From Endomicrobium sp. (lineage in GTDB: Bacteria; Elusimicrobiota; Endomicrobiia; Endomicrobiales; Endomicrobiaceae), in contig JAITTL010000030.1 in NCBI GenBank assembly GCA_031286985.1, positions 1 through 59,050 on the forward strand: DNA of 59,050 bases. The letters are read 5' to 3'. The notes under the pieces are model-generated. The model did no database searches, was not told where the DNA came from, and worked only from the letters and a program-made list of their open reading frames with translations. Below are positions 35,865 through 46,128 of the stretch, piece by piece. How positions within the stretch are numbered: the first letter of the stretch is position 1; every line of letters begins with the position of its first letter. The position numbers were made by a program, and so were the translations under genes.

Positions 35865-36104
35865 ATGGAAAACTCGCAAAACGCATCAAATAAGCAAATA
35901 ATGGACATTAAACAACTTTCAGAGTATTTAGGAATAGGCAAGTCTAAAATATATAGCCTAATAAGGATGAAAAAAATTCCAGCCTCAAAAATAGGAAGAC
36001 AGTACAGATTTTCTAAAGATGTCATTGACTGTTGGCTAAAAGATAAAATAATTACAGGTAAAGAAAGTATGTTGCAGCAAAATAATAGTTCAAAGAAAGG
36101 TTAG
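35865..36104 (+). CDS. Small helix-turn-helix DNA-binding protein (excisionase/MerR-like)
   Basis: The 79-residue protein is one HTH_17-type domain: QLSEYLGIGKSKIYSLIRM, then KIPASKIGRQYRF and KDVIDCWL, the usual pattern of excisionase-like and BldC-like DNA-binding proteins. The tail is polar. No integrase is adjacent, so a regulator or nucleoid role is as likely as excision. It is the first gene behind a perfect promoter with upstream palindromes, and a histone-like gene follows after 37 bases, suggesting an autoregulated two-gene operon ended by the terminator at 36510. Confidence 0.82.
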   Translation: MENSQNASNKQIMDIKQLSEYLGIGKSKIYSLIRMKKIPASKIGRQYRFSKDVIDCWLKDKIITGKESMLQQNNSSKKG

Positions 36105-36141
36105 CTAGATCAAAAAAGAGTATAACCACATGGGGGGAACA

Positions 36142-36489
36142 ATGGCAGAAAAAGTACAAGCGGTTGGTGTAAAAAGAGAATCAGGTTATCTCTATTTTAT
36201 CGACAAGCAAGGTGATGTATCAAGAGCTTTGATGGCAAGGGGCGGAAAAAAGGGTGGCAAATCTTCGAAAGTAGCAAAAATTGGGATAAAAAAAGAAAAG
36301 GGTTATCTCTATTTTATCGACAAGCAAGGTGACATATCTAGATCAATTATGAGCAGAGGAGGGAAAAAGAAAGTGAAAAAGACTGTCAAAAAAGCTGCAA
36401 AAGTTGCCAAAACTGCCAAAACTGTCAAAAAAGTTAAAAAGACTGTAAAAGCTGTAAAAAAAGTGGCAAAAAAAAGTAAAAAGAAATAA
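36142..36489 (+). CDS. Histone-H1-like basic protein with a duplicated GYLYFIDK motif
   Basis: The 115-residue protein has two copies of a motif of about 20 residues (GYLYFIDKQGDVSRALM and GYLYFIDKQGDISRSIM, each followed by a RGGKK-type end), then a C-terminal tail of about 45 residues made almost entirely of Lys, Val, Ala and Thr (KKTVKK-like), as in histone H1 and chlamydial Hc1. It probably binds DNA and compacts the nucleoid. I have a memory of similar GYLYFIDK motifs in other bacteria but no assigned function. The ATG at 36142 is chosen because GGGGGG precedes it. A 32-base DNA repeat underlies the motif pair. Confidence 0.72.
   Translation: MAEKVQAVGVKRESGYLYFIDKQGDVSRALMARGGKKGGKSSKVAKIGIKKEKGYLYFIDKQGDISRSIMSRGGKKKVKKTVKKAAKVAKTAKTVKKVKKTVKAVKKVAKKSKKK
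36184..36332 (+). repeat. Exact 32-base direct repeat inside the histone-like gene
   Basis: Positions 36184-36215 and 36301-36332 are identical over 32 bases, 117 bases apart, and encode the GYLYFIDKQGD motif twice. The flanking codons have diverged, so the identity points to recent gene conversion or strong codon constraint. Confidence 0.85.
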
Positions 36490-36509
36490 AACTAAAATAT
36501 GGTTTTAGA

Positions 36510-36552
36510 AGGGCTTTAGCTACTGATACTGATTTTTGCTAAAGCCCTTTTT
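36510..36552 (+). terminator. Intrinsic terminator after the histone-like gene
   Basis: AGGGCTTTAGC (36510-36520) pairs perfectly with GCTAAAGCCCT (36538-36548) and is followed by a short T run. It is 21 bases after the stop codon and closes the HTH-histone-like operon. Confidence 0.85.
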
Positions 36553-36782
36553 GCAATCAAGGATCAATTACCTTTCAATTATCATCTCTGGCCGCTCAAA
36601 TTCAGGTTTCGTGCAATACATTTAAAAACATTCGTGCTATATCAAATTAAACGAGAATAAATAGACAACGGACTCAAAGATTCTAACGTTTTCATAAGTA
36701 CCAAAAAAATCCCAAAAGCAAGCTTTGGCCAGTACTCAGAAAGCAGATAAAGCCTTAATTTTGCTGTACCGTCACTTTATGC
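36553..36782. other. Intergenic stretch, no feature seen
   Basis: Nothing recognisable lies between the terminator and the promoter at 36783. The sequence is AT-rich with no open frame of note. Confidence 0.3.
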
Positions 36783-36880
36783 TATAATCCGGGCCAGATT
36801 GTTTCGCTTGAGAGCCGAATGTGTTGTCGACCTTCCCGTGGCTAAAATAAAAAAAATCGGGTCAATGGGAAAACGGTTAA
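36783..36880 (+). ncRNA. Candidate small RNA behind an extended -10 promoter
   Basis: TATAAT at 36783-36788 is preceded by TG one base upstream and by TTGCTG 16 bases upstream. The next 80 bases are visibly richer in G and C than the flanks, which in AT-rich genomes often marks a structured RNA, and CCCG/CGGG can form a hairpin. A 43-codon frame (TTG 36799 to TGA 36930) runs through it but has no SD and no family match. It does not match tmRNA, SRP RNA, RNase P or T-box signatures that I know. Confidence 0.4.
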
Positions 36881-37148
36881 GTTCATTTTTCAGTTCTATT
36901 GGTAAGTTCGTATGGTGTAAGTTATTTTGAAAACTTTAACTATTTTTGAGTTCTTTTAACAAATCTTTTCAACTAATAAAAAAGACTGTATAGAAAACAA
37001 GCGAATTAAATGGAAATAATATTAGGTAGGTACAGAAGCGGAAGAAGGCGTTTTAGAGTTAAGATCAAATTTAGTAGCATAGGTGTATGATTTTGAACTT
37101 TAAGTTTGATTTGAAAAGAACCCTTAAATTAAAAAAAAGGATATGTAG

Positions 37149-38213
37149 ATGCCTTACAAAGGGATAATTGAGAAATACAGAAAATATTTGCCAGTAAGCG
37201 ATGAAACGCCGATTATATCGCTTCATGAAGGAAACACACCGCTGATACAAGCAAAAAATATATCCAAAAAACTAAACTTTAATGGCGAAGTGTATTTGAA
37301 ATTTGAAGGGATGAATCCTACAGGTTCCTTTAAGGATAGAGGGATGACAATGGCAATTTCAAAAGCTATTGAATCGGGAAGTAAGGCTGTTATTTGTGCT
37401 TCTACGGGAAACACTTCAGCTTCGGCAGCTGCTTATGCAGCAAAAGCTAAGATAAAATGTGTAGTGCTAATTCCAGAAGGTAAAATATCGTTTGGAAAGC
37501 TTTCCCAGGCTGTTATCCATGGAGCTGAAGTTTTAGAAATTGATGGAAATTTTGATGAGGCATTGGATCTTGCAAAAGATTTAAGCAGTAGGTATCCTAT
37601 CACTTTGGTCAATTCAATTAATCCGTTCAGGATAGAAGGACAAAAAACAGCAGCTTATGAAGTGTGCGAAAGTTTAGAAGAGTCTCCTGATTATCAGTTT
37701 ATGCCAGTTGGCAACGCTGGAAATATTGCTGCATATTGGAAGGGATATAAAGATTATAATAAGGCAGAACCCGAAAAATATACTCTTCCTAAAATGATGG
37801 GGTTTCAAGCAGCAGGTTCAGCACCAATAGTAGAAGGCCACCCAATAGCAAACCCAGAGACGGTGGCAACAGCTATAAGAATAGGTAATCCTGCTTCATG
37901 GAAAATCGCCGAGGAGGCAAGGGATGAATCTTGCGGTGTGATAGATAAAATTACAGATGAAGAAATACTTGAGGCTTACAGGATTGTCGCTGCAACAGAA
38001 GGGATTTTTTGTGAGCCTGCTTCTGCTGCGTCTGTGGCAGGGTTTATAAAATATACCAGACAAAACTACTTTAAAGACATAGGTCCTGTGAAAGTTGTTT
38101 GTGTTCTTACAGGACACGGTTTAAAAGATCCTAATACAGCAGTGACAAACGCTGCTAAATCTAAGAAGGTTAGAGTAAATATTGAAGATATTGTAAGCGT
38201 TATAGGGCTTTGA
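37149..38213 (+). CDS. thrC: Threonine synthase
   Basis: The 354-residue PLP enzyme converts O-phosphohomoserine to threonine. The PLP lysine lies in [10 protein letters not shown], the phosphate loop in PVGNAGN, and the segments [14 protein letters not shown] and [13 protein letters not shown] are typical of the short bacterial and archaeal class. A GGAT-type SD precedes the ATG. No other threonine genes are in this window. cinA follows four bases after the stop and may be co-transcribed. Confidence 0.94.
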   Translation: MPYKGIIEKYRKYLPVSDETPIISLHEGNTPLIQAKNISKKLNFNGEVYLKFEGMNPTGSFKDRGMTMAISKAIESGSKAVICASTGNTSASAAAYAAKAKIKCVVLIPEGKISFGKLSQAVIHGAEVLEIDGNFDEALDLAKDLSSRYPITLVNSINPFRIEGQKTAAYEVCESLEESPDYQFMPVGNAGNIAAYWKGYKDYNKAEPEKYTLPKMMGFQAAGSAPIVEGHPIANPETVATAIRIGNPASWKIAEEARDESCGVIDKITDEEILEAYRIVAATEGIFCEPASAASVAGFIKYTRQNYFKDIGPVKVVCVLTGHGLKDPNTAVTNAAKSKKVRVNIEDIVSVIGL

Positions 38214-38217
38214 ACTT

Positions 38218-39525
38218 GTGAAAATTGAACTTATATGTACGGGAAGTGAACTCCTTACAGGTAGAGTTAATACAAATGCTGCATATATAGGTTCGAGGCT
38301 CTTGGCTTTGGGTTTTGAGTTATATTCTGTAACCGATGTTTGGGATAGGGAACATGATTTATTATGTGCGTTTAAAAGAGCTTTTAAAAGAAGCGAGGCT
38401 ATTATTGTTACGGGTGGACTTGGCCCCACGTTTGATGATATAACAGTCGAAATTGCTGCAAAATGTTTAAGACTAAAACTATATACAAATAAAAAAGTTT
38501 TAAAATCTATAAAAGATTATTTCTTAAGTCGTAAAGTTGATTTAATTCCTAAAATCAATGCAAAGCAAGCAAACATTATTGATGGGGCCAAAGTTTTGGA
38601 AAATCGTTTAGGAACAGCTCCTGGCCAAATGTTACGTTTTGAGTTTAAAGATGGCAAAACAAAACATAAGAAAACTTTATTCTTGCTGCCAGGCCCTCCA
38701 AAGGAAATGAGTTCAATATTTGAATCTGAAGTTGTACCATTTTTTAAAAATTGTGTTGTTGGTATAAAAAAAGTTGTTGGTATAAGAAAAAATGAAGTTT
38801 TACATATTTTTGGTATCTCCGAATCTGCTGTTGCAGAAATGATAAGACCCGTTTTAGAAGAAGCCAAGTTTGGTGTTTGTAAATCTGTAGAATTTGGCAT
38901 TATTGCAAACGCATCGATTGTAGATTTAAAATTTTCAGTATCTGGGACAAATGAAAATCTTGTTAGTGAAACGATAAAAAGTCTGAGGTCTAGGTTTGAT
39001 GATATTTTGAAAGATTATATTTTTGGAGCCAATAATGATACCCTTGCTTCTGTTGTGGGTCGTCTTTTGCTTGAAAATAGAAAAACAATTTCCTTGGCAG
39101 AATCGTGTACAGGTGGAAAAATAGCGGCGATGGTAACGGATATTCAAGGAAGTTCGTTATACTTTAAAAATTCTATTGTTGCGTATTCAAATGAGTCAAA
39201 AATTAAATTTCTTGAAGTAAAAAAGGAAACTTTGATGAAGTTTGGGGCCGTGAGTCCGGAGACTGCTGAAGAAATGGCCAAAGGAGTTTTAAAACTTTCA
39301 GGCAGTGATTACGCTTTTTCAGTAACTGGAATAGCGGGGCCTGATGGTGGAACAAAAGAAAAACCGGTAGGGCTTGTGTATGTTGGATTTTCCGATCAAA
39401 CTAAAACAAAAAGTTTTAAATTTAATTTTACCGGTGAAAGAAATGATATCAGAGAAAGATCTGCAAATACAGTTTTAGATTTGTTAAGAAAAAAATTGAT
39501 ATCACTAAAAGCAAATGATCATTAA
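38218..39525 (+). CDS. cinA: CinA: competence/damage protein with nicotinamide-nucleotide amidase domain
   Basis: The 435-residue protein has an N-terminal MoaB/MogA-like domain (ICTGSELLTGRVNTNA and TGGLGPTFDD) and a C-terminal CinA amidohydrolase domain (AESCTGGKIAAMVTDIQGSS, then SVTGIAGPDGGTKEKPVG) that deamidates NMN or hydrolyses ADP-ribose. In several bacteria it is a late competence protein. The start is GTG at 38218. It overlaps a 48-codon small frame at its 3' end. comM and dprA, other transformation-linked genes, are in the same window. Confidence 0.93.
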   Translation: MKIELICTGSELLTGRVNTNAAYIGSRLLALGFELYSVTDVWDREHDLLCAFKRAFKRSEAIIVTGGLGPTFDDITVEIAAKCLRLKLYTNKKVLKSIKDYFLSRKVDLIPKINAKQANIIDGAKVLENRLGTAPGQMLRFEFKDGKTKHKKTLFLLPGPPKEMSSIFESEVVPFFKNCVVGIKKVVGIRKNEVLHIFGISESAVAEMIRPVLEEAKFGVCKSVEFGIIANASIVDLKFSVSGTNENLVSETIKSLRSRFDDILKDYIFGANNDTLASVVGRLLLENRKTISLAESCTGGKIAAMVTDIQGSSLYFKNSIVAYSNESKIKFLEVKKETLMKFGAVSPETAEEMAKGVLKLSGSDYAFSVTGIAGPDGGTKEKPVGLVYVGFSDQTKTKSFKFNFTGERNDIRERSANTVLDLLRKKLISLKANDH

Positions 39526-39661
39526 TTTAGATGCGGTTAACGCTGTGATTAGAAAAAATTTTGAGCATGTTGTCCAAATTCAGGGAAAATATAACGAAAA
39601 GCCTATGGAGATAGATGCTAATTTACTTGAAGTGGTGCGTATGCAAAAGATCTACCATTGA
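39515..39661 (+). CDS. Possible 48-residue small protein
   Basis: An ATG frame overlaps the last codons of cinA by 11 bases and runs to a TGA inside the -35 box of the hrcA promoter. The peptide (MIINLDAVNAVIRKNFEHVV and so on) is acidic-neutral and shows amino acid use like the neighbouring genes. The overlapping start is typical of coupled translation, but there is no clear SD and I recognise no family. Real but unknown, or noise, are both possible. Confidence 0.35.
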   Translation: MIINLDAVNAVIRKNFEHVVQIQGKYNEKPMEIDANLLEVVRMQKIYH

Positions 39662-39687
39662 CATAAATTAATGTTTAGTGCTAAAAT
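39658..39687 (+). promoter_or_regulatory. Predicted promoter for the heat-shock operon
   Basis: TTGACA and TAAAAT are 18 bases apart; the -35 is consensus. The transcript would start within the CIRCE element that begins three bases downstream. Confidence 0.65.
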
Positions 39688-39689
39688 GC

Positions 39690-39714
39690 TAGCGCTCCAT
39701 GACTAAGAGCGCTA
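39690..39714 (+). promoter_or_regulatory. CIRCE operator (HrcA binding site)
   Basis: TAGCGCTC, nine bases, GAGCGCTA: a perfect 8-base inverted repeat matching the CIRCE layout TTAGCACTC-N9-GAGTGCTAA apart from G-C swaps in each arm. It overlaps the predicted start site and lies 33 bases before hrcA, so HrcA should repress its own operon. Confidence 0.85.
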
Positions 39715-39747
39715 ATATTTGTTGATTGTTAACTTTAAGAGGACAAA

Positions 39748-40815
39748 ATGCGACGTGTGGTGCTGGATGTTTTAAAAGAAAGAAAAGCTAAAATATTAAG
39801 TGCTGTTATACATCATTATATTAAGACAGGAAAGCCTGTTGGTTCAGATGTTTTGATAGGGCAGTACAATATTTCTCTTTCTGCGGCAACAGTTAGAAAT
39901 TTGATGGCAGATCTTGAAAGAGAAGGATATCTTACCCATCCACATACTTCTGCAGGAAGAGTTCCTACAGATAAAGGTTATAGATCTTATGTTGATAAAC
40001 TTGTAAAATTGCAAAATTTTGCTGTGGAAGAGGAAAATAGAATAAGGAAAGAGTATGAGCAAAAACATAGTGAAATAGAAACACTGCTTTCTGAAACTTC
40101 GCGTATTTTGTCAGGTCTTTCTCAGTATATGGGGTTTGTTATGGCTCCAAAGCCTCAATGTGATGAAATAAAAAATATTGAACTTGTACAGATTACGCGT
40201 GAAGAGCTTTTAGTTATACTACTTACTCAAAGTGGGATGATAAAACATAAAAAAATAGAAGCTTTTGTTAGACAGGAACAAATCAATAGGTTAAGAAGTT
40301 TTTTGAATGAAAAATTAAGAGGAACATCAGTCGCACAAGCGAATAAAATAATTGTTTCTGAGATAAAAGATTTTAAACAAAATGAGATGGAGATTTTCAA
40401 AGTGGCTGAAAAGATAGGAGACGTTTTTTACAATATACAAGATGATATTTATATAGATGGTGCATCTAATGTTAATATGATTTCCATTCCAGACTTTAAT
40501 GATTTTGAGCCTGTAAAATCTATGATAAAATTTAATGAAGACAAGAAAAGATTTATGGATATAATAAATAGGGATTTTAATCATAGAGGAATAAATGTGA
40601 AAATAGGTTCAGAAAATGCGTTAGAAAAGCTCAAACATTTAAGTATTGTAACAACAGTTTACAAAAACGGGGAACGAGCTGTAGGTATTCTTGGGATTAT
40701 AGGTCCAAAACGTATGGAATATCAAAAAATGATGTCACTTGTGAGCTATGTTTCGAAAGTATTGAATGAGTTTTTTAAAGCCAATGGATATAGGGGGAGA
40801 TGTCTTGGAAAATAA
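39748..40815 (+). CDS. hrcA: Heat-shock repressor HrcA
   Basis: HrcA represses chaperone genes by binding CIRCE; GroEL controls its activity. The 355-residue protein has an N-terminal winged helix (TGKPVGSDVLIGQYNISLS, then SAATVRNLMADLEREGYL, THPHTSAGRVPTDKGYR) followed by the GAF-like dimer domain with a C-terminal GILGIIGPKRMEYQ. The CIRCE element and promoter directly upstream fit autoregulation. grpE starts inside its 3' end. Confidence 0.96.
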   Translation: MRRVVLDVLKERKAKILSAVIHHYIKTGKPVGSDVLIGQYNISLSAATVRNLMADLEREGYLTHPHTSAGRVPTDKGYRSYVDKLVKLQNFAVEEENRIRKEYEQKHSEIETLLSETSRILSGLSQYMGFVMAPKPQCDEIKNIELVQITREELLVILLTQSGMIKHKKIEAFVRQEQINRLRSFLNEKLRGTSVAQANKIIVSEIKDFKQNEMEIFKVAEKIGDVFYNIQDDIYIDGASNVNMISIPDFNDFEPVKSMIKFNEDKKRFMDIINRDFNHRGINVKIGSENALEKLKHLSIVTTVYKNGERAVGILGIIGPKRMEYQKMMSLVSYVSKVLNEFFKANGYRGRCLGK

Positions 40816-41374
40816 AAAAAGTGAAATTATAGGCGAAAAGGAACCAAAAAGTTGTGCTTGCGATAAAACAAAAGAGGCAAAAGATAAAAAAATATCTGAA
40901 CTTGAGATTTTAAAGCAGTCAGTTGAAGAGCAAAAAAATTTGGCTCAAAATTATTACGATCAACTTATAAGACTTAAAGCTGATTTTGAAAATTACAGAA
41001 GACGTTCTGAGAAGGAAAAAAATGATTATTTGGACTGGGGAAAAGAAAAAATTCTTATCAAACAAATATACATTAACGATGTTTTACAACAGGCTTTAAA
41101 AAGTGCAACCACGGCAAGTAATGTAGAAAGTTTGGTAGTTGGTCTTGAAATGATAAGTAAAGAATTTGTGAAAATGTTGAAAGAGGAGGGGGTTGATGAA
41201 GTACAATGTGAAAAATTCGATCCTAGTGTATGTGAGGCGTTGGATTACGTTGAGAGCAGCGAAGAAGATGGGACAATTTTGGAAGTTTATCAAAATGGGT
41301 ATAAAATGAATGGAAAACTTGTAAGACCAGCAAAAGTGAAAGTGGCAAAAAACAACAAAGGTGTAACTGGTTGA
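40805..41374 (+). CDS. grpE: Nucleotide exchange factor GrpE
   Basis: GrpE releases ADP from DnaK. The 189-residue protein has a long N-terminal coiled coil and the family core LIRLKADFENYRRRSEKEK, then a beta wing with QNGYKMNGKLVRPAKVKV. I choose TTG at 40805, preceded by AGGGGGAG, which overlaps the hrcA stop by 11 bases; ATG at 40784 is an alternative within hrcA. The gene lies in the usual hrcA-grpE-dnaK order. Confidence 0.92.
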   Translation: MENKKSEIIGEKEPKSCACDKTKEAKDKKISELEILKQSVEEQKNLAQNYYDQLIRLKADFENYRRRSEKEKNDYLDWGKEKILIKQIYINDVLQQALKSATTASNVESLVVGLEMISKEFVKMLKEEGVDEVQCEKFDPSVCEALDYVESSEEDGTILEVYQNGYKMNGKLVRPAKVKVAKNNKGVTG

Positions 41375-41428
41375 TTATAGAAAAGCTTAAGATTAAGAAT
41401 ATCGAATTATTAACATAGGAGGAAGTAA

Positions 41429-43288
41429 ATGGCAAAGATTATAGGCATAGATTTAGGAACATCAAATTCAGCAGCAGCTGTTATGGAGGGTGGAAAAACT
41501 ACTCTTATTCCTTCGGCTGAAGGGACAACATTGGGAGGCAAAGCTTTTCCTTCTTATGTTGCGTTTACAAAAGATGGTCAGCTTTTAGTTGGAGAGCCCG
41601 CTAGGAGGCAGGCTGTAACAAACCCTGAAGGAACCATAAGTGCTTTTAAGAGGAAGATGGGGACGGATTATAAATACAATGTAAATGGAAAAGAATTTAC
41701 TCCACAGCAACTTTCTGGTTTTATTCTTCAAAAAATTAAGAAAGATGCGGAAAATTATTTAGGTGAGACGATAACAAAAGCTGTAATTACAGTGCCTGCG
41801 TACTTTAATGATGATCAAAGGCAAGCCACAAAGGACGCTGGTGCAATTGCTGGTCTGGAAGTTGTAAGACTTGTAAATGAGCCAACAGCGGCTTCACTTG
41901 CCTATGGTATAGATAAGGTCGGTAAGGAGCAAAAAATATTGGTTTTTGATCTTGGAGGTGGAACGCTTGATGTAACAATAATGGAAATGGGAGCAGAAGG
42001 TACATTTGAGGTCCTTTCTACTTCTGGTGATACACAGCTTGGTGGAACCGATATGGATAATGCTTTGATAGATTATATTGCTGACGATTTTAAGAAGATA
42101 AACGGTATAGATTTAAGAAAAGATAAGATGGCAGTGCAGCGCTTAAAAGAAGCTGCTGAAAAGGCAAAAATAGAACTTTCAAATGTCTTAGAAACGGATA
42201 TTAATCTTCCGTTTATCACAGCTGATGCGGCAGGGCCAAAACATTTGACTATGAAATTTACAAGAGCAACGCTTGAAAATCTTGTAAGGCCTATTGTTGA
42301 AAGATGTAAAATATCGATAGATCAAGCAGTAAATGATGCAAAACTTACGTCTGAAATTGTTACAAAAATAATTTTGGTTGGTGGTCCTACAAGAATGCCA
42401 ATCGTTCAAAAATTCGTTGAAGATCATGTTGGTAAAAAAGTTGAACGTGGAATCGACCCTATGGAATGCGTGTGTTTTGGAGCAGCTGTCCAGGCAGCTG
42501 TGTTAACAGGAGATGTTAAAGATATTCTACTTTTGGATGTTACACCGCTTACATTAGGACTTGAAACTATGGGTGGTGTGAGAACTGCCCTGATAGATAG
42601 AAATACCACTGTTCCCGTAAAGCGTTCTCAGATATTTTCGACAGCTGCAGATAATCAACCCAGTGTTGAGATCAATGTTCTTCAGGGTGAAAGATCTATG
42701 GCAAAAGATAATTTATCACTTGGTAGATTTGTACTTGATGGAATACCGTCTGCACCAAGAGGTGTTCCTCAAATTGAAGTCACTTTTGATATAGATGCCA
42801 ACGGTATTTTACATGTTTCTGCAAAAGACAAAGGAACTGGCAAGGAGCAATCTATAAAAATATCATCCTCAACTAAACTTTCCAAAGAAGATATAGATAA
42901 ATATGTAAAAGAGGCACAGCAGTACGCTTCTGAAGATGTGAAATATAAAGAAGAGGTTCAACTAAAAAACGAAGCTGATAATCTTGTTTATTCTGTTGAG
43001 AAGAGTTTGAAAGAGCATGGCGACAAAGTTTCTTCAGATGACAGGCTTGCAATAGAACAAGCGTTAACTGCGGTAAAAGATGCCTTAAAAGGTAGTGATG
43101 TTGCGGCAATTAAATCAACAAAAGAGGCATTGACAACAGTTTCGCATAAGCTTGCGGAAGCAGTGTATAAGGCTTCATCGCAGGCTCAAAGTGGTACCAC
43201 AACAGCACAAGGAGAACCTCAACGGACAGACAATAATGAGGAAAATGTTGTTGAAGCGGAAGTTGTAAACGATAATAAAAGTAAATAA
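41429..43288 (+). CDS. dnaK: Chaperone DnaK (Hsp70)
   Basis: The 619-residue protein has the ATPase domain with [48 protein letters not shown] and the third signature [11 protein letters not shown], followed by the linker [11 protein letters not shown] and the substrate-binding domain. The acidic C-terminus ends [13 protein letters not shown]. It folds nascent and stressed proteins with DnaJ and GrpE. A strong AGGAGG SD precedes the ATG. Unlike many relatives, dnaJ does not follow directly: a gap of more than 500 bases with a small frame intervenes. Confidence 0.97.
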   Translation: MAKIIGIDLGTSNSAAAVMEGGKTTLIPSAEGTTLGGKAFPSYVAFTKDGQLLVGEPARRQAVTNPEGTISAFKRKMGTDYKYNVNGKEFTPQQLSGFILQKIKKDAENYLGETITKAVITVPAYFNDDQRQATKDAGAIAGLEVVRLVNEPTAASLAYGIDKVGKEQKILVFDLGGGTLDVTIMEMGAEGTFEVLSTSGDTQLGGTDMDNALIDYIADDFKKINGIDLRKDKMAVQRLKEAAEKAKIELSNVLETDINLPFITADAAGPKHLTMKFTRATLENLVRPIVERCKISIDQAVNDAKLTSEIVTKIILVGGPTRMPIVQKFVEDHVGKKVERGIDPMECVCFGAAVQAAVLTGDVKDILLLDVTPLTLGLETMGGVRTALIDRNTTVPVKRSQIFSTAADNQPSVEINVLQGERSMAKDNLSLGRFVLDGIPSAPRGVPQIEVTFDIDANGILHVSAKDKGTGKEQSIKISSSTKLSKEDIDKYVKEAQQYASEDVKYKEEVQLKNEADNLVYSVEKSLKEHGDKVSSDDRLAIEQALTAVKDALKGSDVAAIKSTKEALTTVSHKLAEAVYKASSQAQSGTTTAQGEPQRTDNNEENVVEAEVVNDNKSK

Positions 43289-43314
43289 TTAAATGCATAT
43301 TTCCAAGAATGAAT

Positions 43315-43346
43315 TTGAACTATTTATTGTTAAATTATTGTATAAT
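43315..43346 (+). promoter_or_regulatory. Possible internal promoter between dnaK and dnaJ
   Basis: TATAAT at 43341-43346 is consensus; the nearest -35-like box, TTGAAC at 43315-43320, is 20 bases away, so spacing is poor. It could let the small frame and dnaJ be transcribed without CIRCE control. Confidence 0.35.
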
Positions 43347-43490
43347 CTCCACCAATTATGGGATGCGGTTTGGTACTTTTAATGAAGAAAAGAGAGGAGG
43401 TGGTTTCTTGTAGGGTATGGAGCTTGTGTCAAGGATTTTAGGCTTTATTTCAGACCTAGAGTACGAAAAGGTTTGAAGGGGGGTGGTTCT

Positions 43491-43760
43491 GTGATACTAA
43501 AGAACGTGATGTCATTGTCTTTTGTCCGCAGTTTTAAGAATTGTTCGAACAGTAAAAAAGAAAATGAAAATGCGGTTCTTCAGGAGCATTCCCCTGGTGG
43601 GAGTAAAGTTAATGGTGTTGACAAAGTTGTAAGGCATACTACTACAAGATGTGGAGTTATTGTGTGTTTATCTGGTGAATGCAATTTTATTAGCTATTAC
43701 AGGTTTGAATTATGTGGTGCAGCTGGTGAGGACTGTAAGTCTTGTCATTTGGTTGAATAG
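43491..43760 (+). CDS. Cysteine-rich small protein of unknown function between dnaK and dnaJ
   Basis: GTG at 43491, a few bases after an AAGGGGGGTGG SD, opens an 89-residue frame; TTG at 43473 would give 95 residues. The product has seven cysteines, grouped as RCGVIVCLSGEC and LCGAAGEDCKSC, separated by a polar, Lys- and Asn-rich half. The pattern could bind metal, but I recognise no family. It sits between two chaperone genes on the same strand, 44 bases before dnaJ. A second strong SD (GGAGGTGG, 43396-43403) upstream has no long frame behind it. Confidence 0.5.
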   Translation: MILKNVMSLSFVRSFKNCSNSKKENENAVLQEHSPGGSKVNGVDKVVRHTTTRCGVIVCLSGECNFISYYRFELCGAAGEDCKSCHLVE

Positions 43761-43804
43761 TATGTTGATTTTTTGTGTATATGAAATGAGGATTATAGAG
43801 CAAA

Positions 43805-44953
43805 ATGAAACGTGATTATTATGAAGTACTTGGTGTTGTTAAAGCTGCTTCTGCAGATGAGATTAAATCAGCTTACAGAAGATTGGCTTTAAAGTATCAT
43901 CCGGATAAAAATCCTGGCAATAAGGAAGCTGAAGAAAAGTTTAAGGAAATAAATGAGGCTTACGAAGTGTTGTCTGATTCCTCAAAGAAGCAGCAGTATG
44001 ACACTTTTGGTCATGATTCAATGGGGGCCGGTGGAAATCCCTTCGGTGGACAGAGTAGATATACGCAGTACAGCAGTGGAGATTTTTCAAATGTTGGAGA
44101 TATTTTCGGGGATATTTTTGGAGATATTTTTGGCGGAGGTAGTTCGTCAAGTGGGCGTGCAAGAGGGAGAACTTCGCAAAGGCGTGGGAATGATTTACGT
44201 TATGACATAGATGTTTCTTATCTTGACGCAATGAAGGGTGTGGAAGTTTCTATTGATATACCTAAAAGAGAAGCTTGTTTGGTTTGCAATAGTACAGGAA
44301 GCAAGGATGGATCAGCCCCCAAACAGTGTCCTAAATGTAAGGGTGTGGGGCAAGTTAGATATTCTCAAGGATTTTTGTCGTTTAGTCAGGAATGTCCGCA
44401 CTGTAGGGGAAATAGGACTATCGTAACTAATCCGTGTCCGGAGTGTAAAGGTGAAGGAACTGTAAGAAAAAGAAAAAATGTTCGAGTAAGAGTTCCAGCA
44501 GGTGTTGATGAGGGTACTTCTTTAAAAGTCACAGGTTCAGGAGATGCTGGTGCTGTTGGTGCCCCGGCAGGGGATCTGTATGTAATAATACACATAAAAC
44601 AGGATGCTGCTTTCAAAAGAAATGGTAGTGATTTGTATACTGAAATAGTTGTTTCTTTTTCACAGGCTGCAATGGGAATGGAATATGAGGTTCCTGTTGT
44701 GGATGGGAATGTTAAAATAAAAATTCCGTCTGGAACACAGCCTGGAACAACTTTGAGGATACATGAGCAAGGGTTCCCTGTACTTGGTAGAAAAAGCAGA
44801 GGGGATCTTTATGTTAAAATAAACGTGTTGGTACCCAAATCTATGAGTGATACGCAAAAGCGCGCTCTTTTTGAATATGCAAAGACTATGGGTGAAATTC
44901 CCAAAAATATTCAGTATCAAAGTGATAATTTTTTTAAGAAGATTTTTAGATGA
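43805..44953 (+). CDS. dnaJ: Chaperone DnaJ (Hsp40)
   Basis: The 382-residue co-chaperone stimulates DnaK ATPase and presents unfolded proteins. It has the J domain with YHPDKNPG (HPD motif at about 33-35), a Gly/Phe region with [13 protein letters not shown] repeats, four zinc-binding CxxCxG repeats ([32 protein letters not shown]) and the C-terminal substrate-binding domain. The third repeat has Asn-Arg in place of the usual second Gly. It is the last gene of the heat-shock locus. Confidence 0.96.
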   Translation: MKRDYYEVLGVVKAASADEIKSAYRRLALKYHPDKNPGNKEAEEKFKEINEAYEVLSDSSKKQQYDTFGHDSMGAGGNPFGGQSRYTQYSSGDFSNVGDIFGDIFGDIFGGGSSSSGRARGRTSQRRGNDLRYDIDVSYLDAMKGVEVSIDIPKREACLVCNSTGSKDGSAPKQCPKCKGVGQVRYSQGFLSFSQECPHCRGNRTIVTNPCPECKGEGTVRKRKNVRVRVPAGVDEGTSLKVTGSGDAGAVGAPAGDLYVIIHIKQDAAFKRNGSDLYTEIVVSFSQAAMGMEYEVPVVDGNVKIKIPSGTQPGTTLRIHEQGFPVLGRKSRGDLYVKINVLVPKSMSDTQKRALFEYAKTMGEIPKNIQYQSDNFFKKIFR

Positions 44954-45049
44954 TTGTGTTTTGAGTTACCAACATATATGGTGAGTGATTTCTTATCTTT
45001 GACTGTGAAGATCATTTGCTGGACAATGGGTACAATTGGATAGTGATTT

Positions 45050-46128
<1,079 letters not shown>

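Noticed and set aside
35865-36104. Excisionase of a mobile element
   Set aside because: No integrase, relaxase or element ends are adjacent; the HTH family also contains ordinary regulators.
36783-36930. 6S RNA or SRP RNA assignment for the candidate small RNA
   Set aside because: A few short matches were noticed, but the conserved loop and GGAA core of SRP RNA and the central bubble of 6S RNA could not be shown.
37010-37090. 26-codon arginine-rich frame upstream of thrC
   Set aside because: No SD and too short to distinguish from chance.
43408-43413. TTG-TAG minimal frame behind a strong SD
   Set aside because: A start directly followed by a stop is not a gene; kept only as a remark on the dnaK-dnaJ gap.
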